Assembly: GCA_012719395.1 (NCBI GenBank)
Contig: JAAYAL010000073.1
Location: 1-48,107 of the forward strand
Direction of reading: 5' to 3'
DNA length: 48,107 nucleotides
Source: Gaiellales bacterium
GTDB taxonomy: Bacteria > Actinomycetota > Thermoleophilia > RBG-16-64-13
The position numbers and the translations under genes were made by a program. Below, in pieces: positions 44,946 to 48,107 of the stretch (its first letter is position 1; every line of letters begins with the position of its first letter). Under the pieces are notes generated by a model, which did not search any database, had not been told where the DNA came from, and saw nothing but the letters and a program-made list of their open reading frames with translations.

Positions 44946-45832
44946 TGCTGCCGCACATCGAATACCTGCTGCCGGAGACCCTGGAGGAGGCCTGCCGCCT
45001 GCTGGCCGAGGCGGGTGACGGTGGAGTGGTCATGGCCGGGGGTACCGACCTGCTGGTGAAGATGAAGGCCGGAGGGGTGGTACCCAGATTGGTGGTGGCG
45101 CTGGGTCGGGTGCCGGGCTTGGACCGGATCGCATTCTCGGAGCAGGGAGACGTGTCCATCGGGGCAACAACCCGCCTGGCCGACGTGGCCGGCAACGAGC
45201 GCATCGCGTACGAGTTGCCGGCGGTGGCGGAGGCCGCAGCCGACACGGCCACTCCTCAGATACGCAACATGGGCACCGTGGTGGGCAACCTCTGCAACGC
45301 GGCACCTTCGGCAGACAATGCGCCCTGCCTCCTGGCACTGGAGGGCAGTGTCTCCATTCAGGGACCTTCCTCCTTGCGCGAACTCCCCTTGGCCGAGTTC
45401 TTCAAAGGCCCGGGGCTGACGGCACTGAGCTGCGGAGAAATCGTAACGCGGGTGGTGGTGCCCAAGGTCGGCCGGGCAAGCGGGCTCTCCTATCGCAGCC
45501 TTTCTGCGCGGGGGAGGGTGGACATCGCGGCGGCGGGCGCGGCGGCGCTGGTGGAACTGGCCGATGGGGTCTGCTGCAAAGTCAGAGTGGTGCTGGGAGG
45601 TGTGGCGCCGGTGCCGTTGCCGGTGCCGGAGGCGGCCCAGGTGCTGGAAGGCACGGAGCCTGCTGCGGACCGCATTGTGGCGGCGGCCGCCCGGGCGGCC
45701 GCCGCCTGCACTCCCATTTCTGACGTGCGGGCCTCCGCGGAGTATCGGCGCCACGTGGTGGAAGTCCTGACGCGGCGGGCGCTGGCCCAGGCGCTGGAGC
45801 GAGCACAGGCGAATGCGGGGAGGGCATCGTGA
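44945..45832 (+). CDS. Molybdenum hydroxylase 2, FAD-binding subunit
   Basis: 295 residues from ATG 44945, which overlaps the preceding TGA (TGATG). VMAGGTDLLVKMK and GTVVGNLCNAAPSADNAP are the FAD loops, and the C-terminus has SDVRASAEYRRHVVEVL. Compared with the first FAD subunit the loops differ (NLCNAAPSAD versus NLSNGSPAAD), so the two operons are distant paralogues, not a recent copy. The 4Fe-4S insertion of HcrB is missing. GTG of the large subunit overlaps its stop. Confidence 0.92.
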   Translation: MLPHIEYLLPETLEEACRLLAEAGDGGVVMAGGTDLLVKMKAGGVVPRLVVALGRVPGLDRIAFSEQGDVSIGATTRLADVAGNERIAYELPAVAEAAADTATPQIRNMGTVVGNLCNAAPSADNAPCLLALEGSVSIQGPSSLRELPLAEFFKGPGLTALSCGEIVTRVVVPKVGRASGLSYRSLSARGRVDIAAAGAAALVELADGVCCKVRVVLGGVAPVPLPVPEAAQVLEGTEPAADRIVAAAARAAAACTPISDVRASAEYRRHVVEVLTRRALAQALERAQANAGRAS

Positions 45833-48107
45833 GCGACCTGATCGGCACCAGCGTTTCTCACCCGGGGGCCGCAGCCAAGGCCCGCGGAGCGGCACTCTTC
45901 ACAGATGACATGACGCTGCCCGGGATGCTTCATGGGCGCCTCTTGCTCAGCCCTCTTCCGCATGCGCGCATCTTGAGTATCGATACCTCGAAGGCCTCTC
46001 GTCTCCCCGGTGTGAAAGCAGTCATCACCGGCAGTGATCTGCCGCGCGTCTCCTACGGCAACTGGCGCCTGTTCCCCGAGACGCAGGACGAGTACGGGCT
46101 CGCCCTTGACCGGGTCAGGTTCGTAGGCGATGAGGTGGCGGCGGTGGCGGCCATCGATCGCGACACGGCGGTGGAGGCGGCGACGCTGATCCAGGTGGAG
46201 TACGAGGAACTGCCTGCCGTGTTCGACGTGGACGCGGCCATGGCGGAAGGGGCTCCTCTGCTTCACGACTGCGCCGGCAACGTCAGCGTGGAGCGACGCA
46301 TTGACTACGGCGAGGTGGATAAGGGCCTGGCCGCAGCGGACTACGTTCGCGAGGACACCTTCACCGTTCAGGCGCAACTGCACGGATACATGGAGCCATG
46401 CTCGGCTCTGGCTCGCTGGGAGCCGGATGGGCGTCTCACCGTGTGGACCTCCACGCAGACCCCGTACATAGTGCAGTGCCATCTGGCCTCCACGCTGGGG
46501 CTGCGGGAGAATGATGTCCGCGTCATCAAACCGGCGGTGGGCGGGGGCTTCGGCGGCAAGATGGAGCTGCGCTCCTGGGAACTATGCGCCGCTTTCCTTT
46601 CCCGCCTCACCGGCCGCCCCGTGAAGTTCACGCTGACCCGGGAGGAGGAGTTCATCCTTGCCCGCCGTCGCCACCCCATGAAGCTGCGTTCCAAAGTGGG
46701 ATTCCGCAAGGACGGCACGCTCGTGGCCAAGGACCTGCAGATCCTGCTGGACGGCGGCGCCTACAACGCCATGGGTCCCACGGCCACGTTTCTGTGCGGC
46801 AACTTCGGGGCCATGCTCTACCGCTACCCGGCCTACCGTTTCTGGGGTCGGCACGTCTACACCAACAAGCCCCCGGCCAGCGCTATGCGCGGCTTCGGGG
46901 CGCCGCAATCGCTGTTCGTCTCCGAGTCGCAGATGAACATGGCGGCAGGAGAACTGGGGATCGATCCTATCGAGTTGCGCATCAAGAACGCCATGCGCAC
47001 CGGCGACGTGATCCCGGACGTGGCCACCATATCCAGCTGTGGCTTCATCGAGTCGCTGGAGAAGGTGGCGGAGATGAGCAGGTGGAAGGAGAAACAGGCC
47101 AACTGTCGGCCCGGACGTGGCATCGGCGTGGGCTGCTACAGCTTCATAAGCGGGGGTGTCTTCAACTGGTTCAACACGCAGTACCCTTTCACGGCGGTGG
47201 AGGTGCGTGCCTTCGCCGACGGGACCGTCCACCTGCTTACCATGGCCTCTGACATAGGGCAGGGGTCGGACGGGGTGCTGGCCCAGATCCTGGCCGGCGA
47301 GCTGGGGCTGCGCATGGAAGATGTGCGCGTGACGGCGGCCGACACCGCCATCACCCCTCAGGCCGATCTGGGCACGTGGGGCAGCCGGGTCACCCTCATG
47401 GCGGGGAACGCCACCCTGGATGCCGCGCGGCAGATCAAGGAGGAGCTGTTCGGCGCCCTATCGGCACGTTACGATCTCAACGTCATCTACGATCTGGAAT
47501 GCCGCGGCGGCCGCGTGCAGATCAAGGGCGGCAAGAAGGACAAGAGCCTCAGCTTTGGCGAGGCTGTGGCGCTGGTACAGCGCGCCAACCGCGGCAAGCC
47601 GCTCGTTGCCCGGGGCTACTACACGCCGCGCGGCAAGGGTCTGGTGACGCCGGCCTTCAGCTTCGGCGCCCAAGTGGCGGAAGTCGAAGTGGACACGGAC
47701 ACGGGCGTGGCAAAGGTGGAGCGCATGTGGACCGCGCACGACTGTGGCGTGCCGATCAACCCGGCCGGCGTGGAGGGACAGCTGGAAGGATCCATCCACA
47801 TGGGGTTGGGCTACGCGCTCTCGGAGGAAGTGGTGACCGTCAACGGTCGCATGGCCAACGCCTCCTTCCTAGACTACAAGCTGCCCAGCACGTTGGACAT
47901 GCCTCCGGGTGAGTCGGTCACCATCGAAACCTACGAGCCGGAAGGCCCCTTCGGGGCCAAGGAGGCGGGCGAAGGCCTCGTCTCTCCCACGGCCCCGGCT
48001 ATCGCAGACGCCGTGTGTCAGGCCACGGGGTACCGTTGCCAGGATTTGCCCATCACCCCGGAGAAGATCCTGCGCGGTTCCTCTGGGATGGCGTTCGGCC
48101 CGTCTGC
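45829..48107 (+). CDS. Molybdenum hydroxylase 2, molybdopterin-binding catalytic subunit (runs off the right edge)
   Basis: An open frame of 759 codons from GTG 45829, without a stop before the window ends. Cofactor loops are GGGFGGKMEL, SAMRGFGAPQS and LGTWGSRVTLMAGNA; the catalytic glutamate is in FGAKEAGEGLVSP. AHDCGVPINPAGVEGQLEGSIHMGLGYALSEE and NASFLDYKLPSTLDMP recall the aromatic-compound branch (4-hydroxybenzoyl-CoA reductase, large subunit). CO dehydrogenase loop AYRCSFR is absent. ITPEKIL close to the window end suggests that only a few residues are missing. Confidence 0.92.
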   Translation, partial: MSDLIGTSVSHPGAAAKARGAALFTDDMTLPGMLHGRLLLSPLPHARILSIDTSKASRLPGVKAVITGSDLPRVSYGNWRLFPETQDEYGLALDRVRFVGDEVAAVAAIDRDTAVEAATLIQVEYEELPAVFDVDAAMAEGAPLLHDCAGNVSVERRIDYGEVDKGLAAADYVREDTFTVQAQLHGYMEPCSALARWEPDGRLTVWTSTQTPYIVQCHLASTLGLRENDVRVIKPAVGGGFGGKMELRSWELCAAFLSRLTGRPVKFTLTREEEFILARRRHPMKLRSKVGFRKDGTLVAKDLQILLDGGAYNAMGPTATFLCGNFGAMLYRYPAYRFWGRHVYTNKPPASAMRGFGAPQSLFVSESQMNMAAGELGIDPIELRIKNAMRTGDVIPDVATISSCGFIESLEKVAEMSRWKEKQANCRPGRGIGVGCYSFISGGVFNWFNTQYPFTAVEVRAFADGTVHLLTMASDIGQGSDGVLAQILAGELGLRMEDVRVTAADTAITPQADLGTWGSRVTLMAGNATLDAARQIKEELFGALSARYDLNVIYDLECRGGRVQIKGGKKDKSLSFGEAVALVQRANRGKPLVARGYYTPRGKGLVTPAFSFGAQVAEVEVDTDTGVAKVERMWTAHDCGVPINPAGVEGQLEGSIHMGLGYALSEEVVTVNGRMANASFLDYKLPSTLDMPPGESVTIETYEPEGPFGAKEAGEGLVSPTAPAIADAVCQATGYRCQDLPITPEKILRGSSGMAFGPS

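Noticed and set aside
44340-48107. 4-hydroxybenzoyl-CoA reductase
   Set aside because: The large subunit recalls that branch, but the FAD subunit lacks the 4Fe-4S insertion that defines the enzyme, so the assignment is not made.

Overview
The window is GC-rich bacterial chromosome with tightly packed operons, many GTG starts, strong Shine-Dalgarno sites and GC-rich perfect hairpins at operon ends. The gene content (2-oxoacid:ferredoxin oxidoreductase, N-type ATPase, molybdenum hydroxylases, modular type IV prepilins with a threonine-rich stalk, TreT/DUF5752) suggests an anaerobic or facultative high-GC lineage, most likely a deep-branching Actinomycetota. No rRNA or marker gene is present, so this assignment is inference.

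Layout. 1-1532 (-): two overlapping type IV prepilin-like genes. 1809-8733 (-): a complete nine-gene N-ATPase operon, atpD-C-Q-R-B-E-F-A-G, with no delta gene, a long b subunit with a delta-like C-terminus, and a c subunit carrying Gln/Glu/Ser/Tyr at Na+-ligand positions. Its promoter has a perfect inverted repeat just upstream of the -35 box. 9000-10211 (-): a GNAT-like protein. 10488-12985 (+): 2-oxoacid:ferredoxin oxidoreductase alpha and a fused beta-gamma subunit. 13356-17290 (+): an operon for an isocitrate-dehydrogenase-like enzyme, an isocitrate-lyase-superfamily lyase and two aconitase-family subunits, ending in a strong hairpin, followed by a TetR regulator. 18235-19771 (-): YedE-type sulfur/selenium permease, TusA and a small overlooked ORF. 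19938-23514 (+): ABC exporter with two ABC-2 permeases. 23567-26311 (+): frameshifted ADP-ribosylglycohydrolase, APH/P-loop kinase fusion and a 65-residue protein. 26630-27148 (+): an unrecognised 16-residue-repeat, membrane-anchored beta-solenoid-like protein. 27218-30092 (+): nucleotide-sugar operon (LegB-like dehydratase, nucleotidyltransferase, DegT aminotransferase). 30280-30771 (+): MarR regulator, followed by an aminotransferase remnant (-). 31194-34324 (-): GlgX and a DUF711 protein. 34431-35441 (+): GalT-like enzyme. 35405-40203 (-): SPFH protein, ribbon-helix-helix protein, DUF5752, TreT and OtsA in one operon. 40489-48107 (+): two tandem three-subunit molybdenum hydroxylase operons with different subunit orders, the last gene running off the window.

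How the parts may fit together. The genes at 10.5-17.3 kb all act on isocitrate-like or 2-oxo acids: hydratase, beta-decarboxylating dehydrogenase, lyase, then ferredoxin-linked oxidation to an acyl-CoA. This is either an isocitrate-centred branch or a branched-dicarboxylate (dimethylmalate-type) route. The molybdenum hydroxylases could hydroxylate an aromatic or N-heterocyclic substrate, and the YedE/TusA pair could supply the sulfur or selenium such enzymes need. GlgX, the GalT-like enzyme, TreT and OtsA connect glycogen or nucleotide-glucose to trehalose, with two different trehalose-forming enzymes in one transcription unit.
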